64,000 nucleotides of DNA from Corydoras sp. C115 (lineage: Eukaryota; Chordata; Actinopteri; Siluriformes; Callichthyidae), in the NCBI GenBank assembly GCA_019802505.1, contig JAFMOC010000007.1, forward strand, positions 6,662,001 to 6,726,000. The letters run 5' to 3'. The position numbers and the translations under genes were made by a program. The stretch's first letter is position 1. Every line of letters starts with the position of its first letter. The notes beneath the pieces were generated by a model. That model searched no databases. It had not been told where the DNA came from and saw only the letters and a list, made by a program, of their open reading frames with translations. Positions 21,856-32,720 of the stretch are shown here, one piece after another.

Positions 21856-22955
21856 TGTAAGAAATAGGCTGTCTGTCTCTCTCTCTCCAGCGTGCTCTCT
21901 CAGCCCCGCCTTCTAGTTCCGCCTTCGCTTCCTCACCAGGTGTGGCTGATTACTCTGATGGGTCGGTTACCTCTATTTAAACCCTGCATTCAGGCTGGAT
22001 GGCGCGAAGTATTGTCCCTGGTTTCTACTACACATACCGAGCGTTTTTGCTGTTACTCTGATCTGTTTGTGCTGTTTACCGTCTGGGTGAGTGCACGTCT
22101 GTTTAAGCTTAGCGTTAGCTTCCGTGTACTCACTTCCTTGTTTAGCATAGCATGTGTTTGTGTGCATGAGTGAGCGTCTGTGCGTTTGTGTCTGCTCCCA
22201 GAGTTATTTTGAGTTCATCTCCTTCTGTTTCCGCCATTTCCCCTGTCCCTTACTATTAGTGTCCTGGGAGCATTATAGTTTATTGTTTGTCCTCACAGGT
22301 GGATCGGCTGAGGCCGGCTGAGGCGGAGATGGCGCTCACCCTGGCCCGCTCCGCTGGCGCGTCACCACCTGTGTGTGTTCGTCACTCAGTGTTCACTCTG
22401 TATACTAACGTTTCAGATCTATTTACTAACCCGCTCTCTATCGCTGAACTAACCCTTTCTTATCCAGTGTCTGCTAACCCTCTTGCTGTCTCCCCTCCCT
22501 GTGTTTGTTACAGGTCCGTTCAGGTCTGCTCGACAGCGCATCCAGTTCACCTATCCTCTGTCTATCACGTTCATCTCTGTATCTTCCTTCTGCGTGTGTT
22601 CTTGCACTCCTTTTCACCCTATTCTGTGTTTCCTTAGAGTTTGTTATTTTGCCTACTATAGGCCACCTCACCAGCTTAGTTCCTCTTTCTTCACGCATTG
22701 CCAGTGTAGGGTTCTCTTACTACAGTGTTTCTATTATCTCTCTGAACCTCTGTTTATTGGTTTGTTCGTTTGCTCGGTGTTGTGCTCTGCCCAGGATCTC
22801 GTTCCAGGTGTCAGTCCTCATCCTGGTCCCCGGGCACCCGAAACCAGTTCGTCTTTGCTCCCTCCGTACTACCCTGCCTCTGCCTTATCACTTAATAAAT
22901 AACCAGTGTTCTGCATATTCGTCTCCTGATCTCTCTATCAGAACCCTTTATTACA
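21856..22955 (+). mobile_element. Complete 3' LTR of the chromovirus (1100 bp)
   Basis: It runs from TGTAAGAAAT to TTTATTACA. A TATTTAAA box lies near 21975 and AATAAA at 22894-22899, about 55 bp before the end. It is pyrimidine-rich on the plus strand. The ORFs of 90-150 codons read inside it are not coding. Confidence 0.9.
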
Positions 22956-22997
22956 TAGTGTAATCAAGTGTTTAAATAATAAAACATTAGCATTTGC

Positions 22998-23306
22998 CAA
23001 GTGGTTTGTATGTTTACCTCTCAGGACTTGAGATTCAGATTCAAATAACCGGGTGGAGTTTTTACATTTTCTCCATGTCTGTGTGGGTTCTCGGGTTTCT
23101 TCCCACAGTCTAAAATCATGAATTCAAGGTAAATTGGCTGCTCTAAATTGCCCCCAGCTATATTGCCCATATGTAGTGAATGTGTGCCCAGTGGTGGATT
23201 GGTGCTTATGTGAGTGTATCTGCCCAGCACCTGAAACATTCTTCCTTTGGATGGGCATGGGGAACCCCCCTGCGACCCTAGAAGAGGATTAAGTGGGAAA
23301 TAAGTG
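22998..23306 (+). mobile_element. Old V-SINE relic
   Basis: A degenerate full-length copy. It has a weak tRNA-like head, a core with GTGGAGTTTTTACATTTTC and TGGGTTCTCGGGTTTC, then CCCAGTGGTGGATTGGTGC, and a 3' part with GGATGGGCATGGGGAACCCC. It sits between the two chromoviruses. Confidence 0.7.
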
Positions 23307-23499
23307 TTAGTTGTGCTTGTGTTAGCCAGCTAAGCTAACAATTTTTTTTTAAGTTAAAAAACAGTACACAAGGGTTTTTATTGTCACCAACAGTGGCCTT
23401 ACTACCTACAAATATTTGGCTTTACAAGATTCGTTGCTACTTTACACACTTTTACACACAATCTCCTTGAATAGAACCAGTAATTACTCTTTCAAGTGC

Positions 23500-23880
23500 G
23501 TGAGCTTTTTTATTCCATTTTCTGTCGCGCTTTAAACGACCGGCTAAAGGACAAGTTTGCGACACGGGATCTGCAAGGTCTTATTGATCTGGCTGTGCGC
23601 ATTGACAATCACATCCGCGAACACCAGCGAACCCCGAGCATCAACCAAGCCACTTTCCTTAGCCCAGAGATCACCAAACACACCTCGACCGGCTCTCCAC
23701 TTCACGCCCCTCCGGCTGAACCTATGCAGATCGGGCGCTTCCATCTCTCTACTGAGGAATGCAACCGCTGGATTTGAGCGGGACTGTGTCTCTACTGCGG
23801 CGGGGTGGACCATCTACGAGCCGAGTGTAAGCTCCGGTTAAACGGAGGGACCCGTCAGTCAAAGTGAGTATGCTGATGGG
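23500..23880 (+). pseudogene. Second chromovirus, gag C-terminal part
   Basis: The capsid end reads ALNDRLKDKFATRDLQGLID (about 23529-23590). A Pro-rich linker with PAEPMQIGR follows. A TGA at 23775-23777 comes just before the CCHC knuckle CLYCGGVDHLRAEC (about 23787-23828). Confidence 0.85.
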
Positions 23881-23924
23881 TCCGGATAGTCCTCCACCAT
23901 TATGTCTCTCCATCCCAGTGACCT

Positions 23925-24345
23925 TCTACCTTCCTAGTGGCACCCTCTACCCTCGTGGATTCTGGGGCAGAGACTAACCTCATCAACCAGTATTTCGCCT
24001 GTGAAGCGGGTTTTCTATTCGAGGCCTTGTCTGCCCCTGTTCAGGCTATCTCCTTGGATGGCAAGCCTCTAGCTATCATCACTCACACAACCTTACCAGT
24101 TCGCATGGCCATGGCGGGTAATCACATGGAAGCTATCATGTTGTCCATCATCCAGTCCTCCCGTTCTCCAGTGGTGCTTGGTTTTCCTTGGTTACAACAG
24201 CACTCTCCCACATTCGACTGGAAACATAACCCCGTAATCCATTGGAGTGAGCTATGCCATGATAAGTGTTTGGGTGGCGTCCTCACCCACGTCCTATCTC
24301 CTGCTACCTCAGTTTTGCCACATATCAACCTCTCCACCATTCCTG
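23925..24345 (+). pseudogene. Second chromovirus, protease
   Basis: The catalytic motif TLVDSGAETNLI is near 23942-23980. The conserved VVLGFPWLQQHSPTFDW segment is at about 24172-24222. The frame is open across the domain but continues straight into integrase sequence, so the RT region is gone. Confidence 0.85.
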
Positions 24346-25536
24346 GGGTCACACGCACCTGTGTTCTCCTTGGCCGATGCTTCTGGTGGCCCCTGTTGAG
24401 AAAGGATGTTGAGGAATATGACACCGCCTGTCCCACATGCACCCGGTGCAATGCCTCTCATTAGCCAATTCCGGTTTTATCCATCCTCTTCCTGTTCCCA
24501 GCCGACCATGGTCCCATATAGCATTGGACTTTGTCACAGGTCTGCCTAAATCCCACGGTAAAACCACTATACTGATCATTGTCGACCGGTTCTCCAAAGC
24601 CGTCCACTGCCCTGCCTAAACTCACTACCACCTTAGAAACCAGCTATGTCCTCATTGAGTAGGTGTTCCGGATCCATGGCATTGCCTCGGACATCCTTTC
24701 CGATTCATAGTTTACCTCCAGAGTCTGGCATTCCTTCTGTGAAAGTCTGGGGGCCTCCGTCAGCATCTCCTCTGGCTTCCACCCCCAGTCCAACGGCCAG
24801 TCCAAGCGGGCTTATCAAGAGAGCTGAAGTCATCCACCTTCCCTGGGTGGAGCATCCACCTTCCCTGGGTGGAATATGCAATCAATTCTCACCAGACTGC
24901 TTCCACCGGATGCTCCCCCTTCGAGGTTTCCCTGGGAAACCAACCCCCGTTGTTTCCAGATCAGGATCTCAAGATAGCGGTCCCCTCGGTGGCTCATCAC
25001 ACACAGCACTTCAGGAGGACATGGAAGCTGACAAAGATCGCTCTCTGTGGGGCTCAAAGGATAATGGTGTGCCTGGTCAATCGCCATGGCCGTCCTGCTC
25101 CCCATAACAAACCAGGATAACTAGTTTGGCTCTCACCCAGAAACATTCCCCTTCGCTCCACATCGCGCAAGTTGGCACCAGGCTTCATTGGTCCTTACCG
25201 CATTGCTAGGATCCTTAGCCCCATGTCCGTCGCATATGAGGATTCACCCTATGTTCCACGTCTCACAGTTCAAACCTGTACATACATCACTTCTTTGCCC
25301 TCTGACCAGACCCCCACCTCCCGCCCGGGTCATCGATGGAGGCCCCACCTACACTGTCCACCGCCTTCTGGACTCTTTTCGATGGGGTCATGGCATCCAG
25401 TACCTCGTTCACTGGGAGGGTTATGATCCTGAGGAGTAATCCTGGGTTCCACGGTCTGCTATCCTTGACTTCCAACTCATCAGGAAATTTCATCTGACCC
25501 AAGGGACCGCCAGGAGACGATCGTTGGGGGAGGTGC
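24346..25536 (+). pseudogene. Second chromovirus, integrase and chromodomain
   Basis: The zinc-binding end is partly kept (CFWWPLLRKDVEEYD, then CPTC). The catalytic core has IALDFVTGLP (about 24517-24546). The second acidic motif reads SDS followed by a stop and FTS (near 24699-24720). The third has SNGQSKRA with Lys at the acidic position (about 24789-24812). A duplicated 22-bp stretch lies at 24833-24873. A GPY module (FIGPYRIARIL) is at about 25184-25216. The chromodomain runs from about 25329 (VIDGGPTYTVHRLLDSF) to YLVHWEGYDPEE, where a TAA (25437-25439) interrupts it before SWVPRS. The remaining frame reaches the purine-rich GGGGGAGG just before the LTR. Confidence 0.88.
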
Positions 25537-25936
25537 TGTCACGGATCTCTGACTCTCCCACTTGCCACGCCTCCCTTATCTCCGCACCTGTTTCGAATTC
25601 CGTCACTTGCTATAAATACCTCCAAGCTCTTCTGCCGCTTCTCCAGATTGTCTATGTGTATCTGCGTCCAATCCAGTGTTCCTCTGATCTTTTTACCTGT
25701 GTTCTGACCTCTTGCTTCGATCCCGTTTCTGGATTCACTCGTCTTATCCTCTGGTACCGTCGCCTTGATTTATTTTCGTAGTTATATGTGTTTTCTTTTG
25801 TTTGTTTTGTCAGCCCTCGTGCCAGGTTTACTTTCTTTTAGGTATTTCGGAGTTTAAATAAACCTTTTATTTTTACACTCCGTCTCGTGTGTCTGTTTGA
25901 GTTGCTCCCACACGCCATTGCCGCATGTGCATCACA
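25537..25936 (+). mobile_element. 3' LTR of second chromovirus (400 bp)
   Basis: It begins TGTCACGGATC after a purine tract and ends CATCACA. TATAAATA at 25611-25618 and AATAAA at 25857-25862 give a complete LTR layout. No partner LTR exists in the window, so no target duplication can be checked. Confidence 0.85.
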
Positions 25937-25939
25937 TAT

Positions 25940-26560
25940 ATTATTTAAATAATAAACTGGTTTATTTGGAATAATACAGAAATACTATTTTTACCTCAAT
26001 GTTTGTTTTTACCTCAAAGTTTGTAAAATAAAAAAAACTGCAAAAAATGTTAAAGTTAAAATGCATTAGAAAACAAAAGATCTACAGGAAGATTCAGTAG
26101 CCCCTGCTCATCATGATTCATTTTGAACATGAGTCCTGTGCGCTGAATTTAAAAAAGAATTGCTTTTTGACTGCAGTTAGCAATGGCATGTTAAAGATAG
26201 GTGCTCAAGAGAAAAACTCCATTATTAAGACAGATCAATTATGCTTTTGGTTGTATTTTAAGCAGTTACATGGGGAAACACTTCTGTGCCCCATGAGACA
26301 AGACACTATTATATTTAAATGAACTGTCATTTGACCTTTGGTCAGAACCATTCTTCTGAATAAGTACTAACTGAGGTGTCAATGAAATTGAATGAAACAT
26401 TTTCACTTAAATGGGTAGTACACATCCCAAAATCTCTCAAGTAATTTTTTCATTATCCCACTCAGTATCCATCAATAATATCTAGATATACCTGTGATTG
26501 TGTGTATGCAATTTACTGGCTTCAAAATTAACAACTTTGTTCATGATCTAAGTTATTATC
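25940..26560. other. Unique AT-rich DNA
   Basis: No gene or repeat recognised. The ORF at 26113-26322 is motif-free. Confidence 0.5.
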
Positions 26561-26562
26561 AT

Positions 26563-26565
<3 letters not shown>

Positions 26566-26640
<75 letters not shown>
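26566..26640. repeat. (TA)n microsatellite
   Basis: About 37 units, ending exactly at the 3' tail of the adjacent V-SINE. Confidence 0.97.
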
Positions 26641-26643
<3 letters not shown>

Positions 26644-26985
26644 TTCATTCATTATCTCCCGCTTTATCCTCTACTAGGGTCGCGGTGGGGTTCCCCATGC
26701 CCATCCAGGGGAGAACGTCTCGGGCGGTGGGCAGATAGACCCTGGACAGGGCGCCAATCCATCGCTGGGCACACACTCACTCACACAGACACACTCTATA
26801 TGGGGCATTTTTTGGAGAATTCAATTGACTTGATCCATGTTTTTGGACTGTGGGAGGAAACCGGAGAACCCAGAGGAAACCCACGCAGACATGGAGAGAA
26901 CATGGAAACTCAACCCAGATGGGGATTCAAACCGGAAATCCCTAGCGCTGAGAGGTGAACGTGCTAACCACTAAGCCACCGTGCC
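26641..26985 (-). mobile_element. V-SINE, full length
   Basis: The order on the minus strand is a tRNA-like head (TGGCTTAGTGGTTAGCACGT is the box A region, GGTTTGAATCC-type word the box B), a strongly conserved V-SINE core (GTTTCCATGTTCTC, GGTTTCCTC), a 3' LINE-like part, and an ATGA tail. It lies between two dinucleotide arrays. The protein-like frame read through it is a by-product. Confidence 0.92.
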
Positions 26986-27110
<125 letters not shown>

Positions 27111-27129
27111 TACACACACAGTATATATA

Positions 27130-28815
27130 TGATGTTGCTATGTTTTTACCATTTCAACATTTTAATACTTTTTTTCGGCTAAACTTTGCTTAGGATCATT
27201 GTTGCAGAAGAGAAGAATCTGGTAAACTGGGCATAATAACACATGATAACACACTGAAATATCTATACCATCTGTAGGGGTACCAACTATTTTCATTTAA
27301 GTATGAATGTATGTGGGGAAAATAAACATTCTTATTGTCTTAAGTGGTTGAATAACAATTAATAGAGTTTCAGTAAAAAATGCAGACCCCAAATGGAATG
27401 CTGTCTCTCTGGCTGGCTTTATGTGTATATAGAACAAAAGAATATTGAGTTCCTTACTTTGTGAAGACCAAAAGACTCTCAGGAAATTCCCTGATGTGGT
27501 TCTCAGTCCCGCTGATAGGAGATTGTCAAAGAAAGCCCATCCCTGGGGTGATTCTCATGAACTCCCATAATTCCATAGCCAAAGTTTGCAAATCATCAAT
27601 AAGCTGAAACCACACAAATACAGAAAGAAAGAATATAGGAAGTTGTGAAAAAATTATTTCTGTGCCTTAACTATCTACAATCACTGTGTCTTCTTCCTGT
27701 GGAATAAATATGTAGCTACAATATAAAAAAGGGAAATTATTAAAATATTAGTATAAATACTAGAAAAAAATTTATTTTAGGGTTAATAATAAAAATCTTT
27801 GCAGCTATTTCAGATTTTACAGCTAATCATAAAGTTTAATTTTGTGAGCCCTCCAGTACTTATGTAAACACAGTACATGAATGTAAATAATAATTAACCA
27901 CAGCTGTACATCATAAGTCTATAAGAATAGAGAAGCCAAAGTATTAAGAAATAACACTGGATCAGAAACTAGTGTATTTCTAAAAGCCCTCAGCAGGCAT
28001 TAAAAGTAGGCTGGCTATAGATCTTTAGCACTGTATGGTGCATAAGAAGTGGGTGGCTTTAAAAATTTCTTCTGTGATCCAGGGCCCTATTTCAAATGTC
28101 CAGCATTATTACTTTGATCCCCCTGCCAGGATGAGATCTGAGTGCATGCCTGCAGGTGCACCACTGAGATCGGGGATAAGAGGGAAAACAGAAGGGGCTC
28201 TGTTGCTGTATCTGCGTATTGAGGTGAAGTGAGCTCCAGATGCCATGAAAAAATGATCCGGCACAAAGAGCAGAGATCTAGAACTCAGGAACACCAGCTC
28301 CTTCCTGTGGTACAATCAGAATGCCTTAAAAGCAGCATGATATATTCAAAGGGGTAAAAGGAGAGTCCTCACCTGGGGGTATGCAGTGAGGCACAGGGCT
28401 ATGCCACTGTGCATCAGGCAGGAGTTAAATATTAATTGCAGGTGAATCAATGCCTTCAGCACTACTCCAGCTGTTGGTGCTGGATATAAGACAGACTTTG
28501 GTCCACTTCCAGACCCACAAGCCACAACCTGGCATATGCAGCAAATGCCACAGTTTAAGGTGGCAGTCAGAGACTCCAGACTGTGGCATCCATGCTACAG
28601 AGGCAATGAAACCCAGTACTCTGCTCTGCATCTACAGAAGCTTCCTGGGCTAATCCAACTTAGCTGCAATATTGTTCTTTTCATAATATGTAAACAGCTG
28701 CATTATTCTGTAGTAAATTTACTTCACTTTCTAAACAGAAAGATTACAAATCTGTATTTTTTCAGTTCAATAATGATTTCACTAGATTCAGTATTGCTGG
28801 AGTTCATATCTGTAT
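27130..28815. other. Unique DNA, no gene recognised
   Basis: Around 28030-28660 composition is more balanced and several short ORFs of 65-130 codons overlap on both strands, but none has a motif or convincing splice sites. Confidence 0.45.
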
Positions 28816-28836
28816 GGACACACCAGATATTCATTC

Positions 28837-29168
28837 ATTCATTATCTCCCGCTTTATCCTCTATTAGGGTTGCGGTGGGATTCCCCATGCCCATCCAGGG
28901 GAGAACGTCTCGGGCGCTGGGCAGATAGACCCAGGACAGGGCGCCAATCCATCGCTGGGCACACTCTCAAACACACTCTATATGGGGCAATTTTTGAGAA
29001 TTCAATTGACTTGATCCATGTTTTTGGACTGTGGGAGGAAACCGGAGAACCCGGAGGAAACCCACGCAGACACGGGAAGAACATGGAAACTCCACCCAGA
29101 TGAGGATTCGAACCGGGAATCCCTAGCGCTGAGAGGCGAACTTGCTAACCACTAAGCCACCGTGCCGC
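28837..29168 (-). mobile_element. V-SINE, full length, with 18-bp target duplication
   Basis: It is flanked by CACACCAGATATTCATTC (28819-28836) and CACACCCGATATTCATTC (29169-29186), 17 of 18 identical. The head, core and ATGA tail are all present. The long duplication fits LINE-driven integration. Confidence 0.95.
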
Positions 29169-29414
29169 CACACCCGATATTCATTCTGTAAAGTATCATG
29201 TACAGTATAAGCCATGTACAAGCTCATAGAAATGTGTAATAATTATTATTTTATTTATATATACAACACACATTTGAGTAGAGGTATGAATACACATATC
29301 TTTCAATTTTAAAATGGCATTTGAAAATTAATACCTTTCTGTTATGGACTTAGAAAAATTGTCAGTCATTATTCTTCTATTCTATAAAAAAAATTCTTTA
29401 ATAATCTGAACATG

Positions 29415-29749
29415 GCGGCACGGTGGCTTAGTAATTAGCACGTTGGCCTCTCAGCGCTAGGGATTCCCGGTTCGAATCCCCATCTGGGTGGAGTTTCCAT
29501 GTTCTAACCTTGTCCGCGTGGGTTTCCTCCGGGTTCTCCGGTTTCCTCCCACAGTCCAAAAACATGGATCAAGTCAATTGAGTTCTCCAAATTGCCCCGT
29601 GTTTGTGTGTATAGATTGGCGACCTGTCCTGGGTGTATCTGCCCTGCGCCTGAAACGTTCTCCCCTGGATGGGCATGGGGAACCCCCCCCCCCCCCCCCG
29701 TGACCCTAATATAGGATAAAGCGGAAGATAATGAATGAATGAATGAATG
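29415..29749 (+). mobile_element. V-SINE, full length, poly-C expansion
   Basis: It is flanked by an exact TGAACATG duplication (29407-29414 and 29750-29757). The head has GGTTCGAATCC and the core is intact. The usual short C run in the 3' part is expanded to about 17 C (29684-29699). It ends in (ATGA)n. Confidence 0.93.
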
Positions 29750-29759
29750 TGAACATGAC

Positions 29760-30417
29760 ACCTCGTTTTTCATAACCTCTTTGTATCCATGATAGATGTT
29801 AAATTAGATTAGTTTATTATTTGCACACCTAAAATTACAAGTCAACATATATAAAAGTTTAAAATGCTGGTATTAGTAGAAGTTCATTAAAAAATTTATA
29901 TACAAAATTCATAATGTTTAAGGCCTCATTAGAACACAAATACTGTACAAAAGTGCATTACGTGTACATAAGTATTGGAAAACACTCATCATTGAAGTCA
30001 GGTTTTACATTCTATTGTTCTATCATTCTATATTGAGTTTTATAAAATCAAGTACCTAGCCATGCATCTAGTTTTGTTAGAATGATTTATCCCAGGTTGC
30101 GTTTATAGCTAGGCATGACTGCTATCCAACAGTATAAAAGCAGACTGATTAAAAATATATATATTGTGAATTATTTTCTAAATATTTGGAAAACTCTCAA
30201 AACTGTATTTACGGAATTATTGTTACATTTCAGTGGGGTGTAGTGTCTTTGCTCAGACTTCATAATAGGGAGGAGTTTCTGAGAGGCTTGATAAACTTTT
30301 ACACAAAAACTACTGCATGTCAAAAATAAACATCTTCAGTAAAGCTACTTGCTCAATTTCTATCCTTGCTCTTCTAGCTACCAAAGATTTACCTTCCACC
30401 TGGCTGAGCAAGAAACA

Positions 30418-30418
<1 letters not shown>
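29760..30418. other. Unique AT-rich DNA
   Basis: Nothing recognised. Confidence 0.5.
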
Positions 30419-30419
<1 letters not shown>

Positions 30420-30475
<56 letters not shown>

Positions 30476-30515
30476 TAGAGAGAGAGGGAGGGAGCGAAAG
30501 AGAAAGAGAGAGAAT
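30420..30515. repeat. (TG)n with GA-rich tail
   Basis: About 24 TG units pass into a purine-rich GAGA tract. Confidence 0.95.
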
Positions 30516-30579
30516 CTAATACAACATTTCACATTATCTGAAAAAAATGGCCTGGTCATGAATAATTGAGTGGATCGCT

Positions 30580-30870
30580 TTCATCTGGGCAGAGTGAGAG
30601 TGCTTTCCTCGGCTTGTTCTTCTCCTTGCCGTTTGCAGGCTAATTCACTGGGGAGAGTAATTTATGGACAATTGAAGCTGCAGAAACATCTCTTGGAAGG
30701 CAACTAGGGGATCCATAGCAACAATTCTTCAGGGGCATATTAATCCCCCATTTTATGTAGTGCTAAGTGTACAATAGTAATCAGCAGTGAAGCACAGGCT
30801 GCTGATCATTAACGGAAAAAGCTATATAAAGAATTCATAATGAGAATAGCCTGTGGCGAGTTAAGAGAGA
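30580..30870. promoter_or_regulatory. Candidate conserved non-coding block B
   Basis: Non-repetitive, balanced-composition DNA with TAATTCA, TTAATCC and CATTAA words and no open frame. It looks unlike the AT-rich flanks. Conservation is a hypothesis that could not be tested here. Confidence 0.28.
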
Positions 30871-31010
30871 AAGAAAGAGAAAGAAATGGGGAGAGAGAGA
30901 AAATAAGGGACCAAATTAAATCAACCATCAAATTGCACCAAGGAATTTTAATTTACAGGTTAATGCAGGATTGTGTAACTAATCACAGCTAACATTTTCA
31001 ATGAACCAGT

Positions 31011-31032
31011 AAAAAAAAAAAAAAAAAAAAAA
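31011..31032. repeat. Poly-A tract
   Basis: 22 consecutive A. Confidence 0.95.
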
Positions 31033-31549
31033 GTGGCCTTTTTACTAGCTTGATCTACAAAGCTGCACGTTTTCATTAGAAAAAGCATTCAATTCTTTTT
31101 TAGCTAGCCTGTTTAGAGGTTATATACATGCAAACTTTTAGCTATTTCAAACCTTTGCCAGCAGAAAATGATTGATGGATGTTTGATAATGCTAATTAGT
31201 AGATGTATACATCCTAAAACTAGCATAAAATGAAAGAAAGCATGTTAATTGTGCAATTCTTGTGATGTATGTATTAGCAATAGTCATACTGGGATTTTAA
31301 AAAAGAAAAAGCAAGTAATTTGAAAAAAATATTCATAAGGGATTAAATTTCAGCATGTGTTATGTGCAGTGGATCTGTGCATGATCAGTAAATTAATGTA
31401 CTCTCAATCAGTTTCTTTAGCAACTCCCCAGACATTTTCCTGGTAGTTTTGCAATGTGTCAAAAAGTGGGAGAACCCTAAAGTAATCATTGCGAATGCTA
31501 AACATTGCACCCTTCAGCAGCTATGCAATAACTTCACTCAAGCATTTCC

Positions 31550-31800
31550 AATTATGATTATATTTTCAGGCTTCCCCTGGCCCTAAGAACTCTTTATCAC
31601 TGCAGCAGGCTAAGAATTATTTTATTGCAGCTCCACCTCGTTAGGCTGAGTGCTCCTAATGAAGCAGCCCTGTGATCAGACAGAAATCATGCTGGAAGAA
31701 GCCTACATCATTAGGCCAGCCTTTAATTACTATGATATATGGCCAGCTGCTGCCCCACTGCTATCCTCACTACGTCTGATCTCAGAACAGCATATAACAA
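31550..31800. promoter_or_regulatory. Candidate conserved non-coding block C
   Basis: A dense, non-repetitive stretch with repeated TAATTA/CATTAG words and no coding frame, in the style of a vertebrate enhancer. Untested. Confidence 0.3.
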
Positions 31801-32039
31801 TAGATCAAATCTGCAAACCACAATAACCATCTAGTGACGCGCTACCTTTTGATTTGAATTCACACTCAAATGTAAACACAACTGAATGGATAAAATAATT
31901 ATAAATAATCCTTTCCTTTGAAGTTTTGAATGTGCATGATGAAAATTTTACATGTTATTAAAGACAAAACGCTTATTAAAACTGAAAACCACAAGATAGA
32001 CATTCGCCAACTGTGTTAATTGGTTTTGCTTTGAGACAC

Positions 32040-32250
32040 TATCATTTTCTTTCAGGATCATTAACCATAATAGTCGTAAACTGAAGATTAGTTCCCTCTG
32101 AGTAAGTTTGCTGTGTTGCCATTAAATTCAATTTAACGGGGCCGTCATCTTTTGCCAGTTGCAGCATATTTCTTTTTAATATTCAAAATACCAGTTGAGT
32201 TTAAATGAGCCCTCTTTACAGATTGTGGACCTGAGCACTTCTGCACTTTG
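32040..32250. promoter_or_regulatory. Candidate conserved non-coding block D
   Basis: A non-repetitive block with AACGGGGCCGTCATC inside otherwise AT-rich DNA and several ATTA words. No coding frame. Untested. Confidence 0.25.
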
Positions 32251-32330
32251 TTTGTGCAAATACATTTACTAATCTGCAAGTAGAGGTCATTGTCAAATCC
32301 CAGAACTAAAATATGAGATTGGAAAAAAAA

Positions 32331-32402
32331 ACACGTATTTTTGCACAGAAGCCTAGTGACTAAGAGTACTTAGTCACTATGCTTCTGTGCAAAAATACGT
32401 GT
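32331..32402. repeat. 72-bp near-perfect hairpin
   Basis: The two 34-bp arms (32331-32364 and 32369-32402) are complementary except at one position, with a 4-bp centre AGTA. The left arm starts ACACGTATTTTTGCACAGAA. No TIR family or gene is recognised. Confidence 0.95.
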
Positions 32403-32474
32403 ATTCAAAGCCAAGTTTTAAAATAGTGTAGCAGCACCCTGAGTGACTAAATTAAATCTAAGATATAAAACAAA

Positions 32475-32720
32475 TAGATGCACTGGGTAATGCTGTCACC
32501 TCACATCAAGATGATCCTGCATTTGATTCCTTTGGTTGAAGGCCTGGTCAATTGTATGAGGAATTTACATTTTCTTTCTGTGTTTGTGTGGGTTTCCTTT
32601 GGGAACCCCTGTTTCCAACCATAGTCCAAATATGTAAGTAAAGGGAATTGAAGATATTAAACTGCCTGATGTGAAAGTGTTTGTGCATCTACCCTGTGTC
32701 TGTGAAATTAAAAAAAATGT
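32475..32720 (+). mobile_element. Old V-SINE relic
   Basis: The core is still visible (TTTGTGTGGGTTTCCTTTGG, CCATAGTCCAAATATG), as is the end of the 3' part (TGCATCTACCCTGTGTCTGTG). It is strongly diverged and the head is barely recognisable. Confidence 0.6.

Larger units (their letters stand above)
18135..22955 (+). mobile_element. Ty3/gypsy chromovirus, internally deleted
   Basis: This LTR retrotransposon copy is bounded by a perfect 5-bp duplication TAGTG (18130-18134 and 22956-22960). Both outer ends carry the LTR start TGTAAGAAATAGGCTG or the end CTTTATTACA. The plus-strand order is LTR, gag with CCHC knuckle, aspartic protease, RT, RNase H, integrase, chromodomain, poly-G tract, LTR, which is the order of chromoviruses. 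It is dead. One deletion joins the 5' LTR directly to gag, removing the rest of the LTR, the primer-binding site and the gag start. Another removes the RT core. There are also stops in gag-pro and integrase. It is GC-rich relative to its surroundings. Confidence 0.95.
23500..25936 (+). mobile_element. Second Ty3/gypsy chromovirus, 5' end lost
   Basis: This is the 3' part of a chromovirus of a different family from the one at 18.1 kb. Its order is gag end, protease, integrase, chromodomain, LTR. No 5' LTR, primer site or gag N-terminus is found, and the whole RT-RNase H region is deleted between about 24340 and 24360. Many stops and frameshifts mark it as older than its neighbour. Confidence 0.9.

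Noticed and set aside
21892..22963. ORFs of 90-150 codons in the 21.9-23.0 kb region
   Set aside because: They fall within the 3' LTR. The partial LTR at 18.1 kb has the same sequence, which explains repeated peptides at both sites.
29415..29500. tRNA genes (GGTTCGAATCC boxes with GGCTTAGTGG)
   Set aside because: These are the tRNA-like heads of SINEs. They continue into SINE bodies and lack a closed acceptor stem. The same applies at 46.2, 51.4, 59.2 and 61.4 kb.
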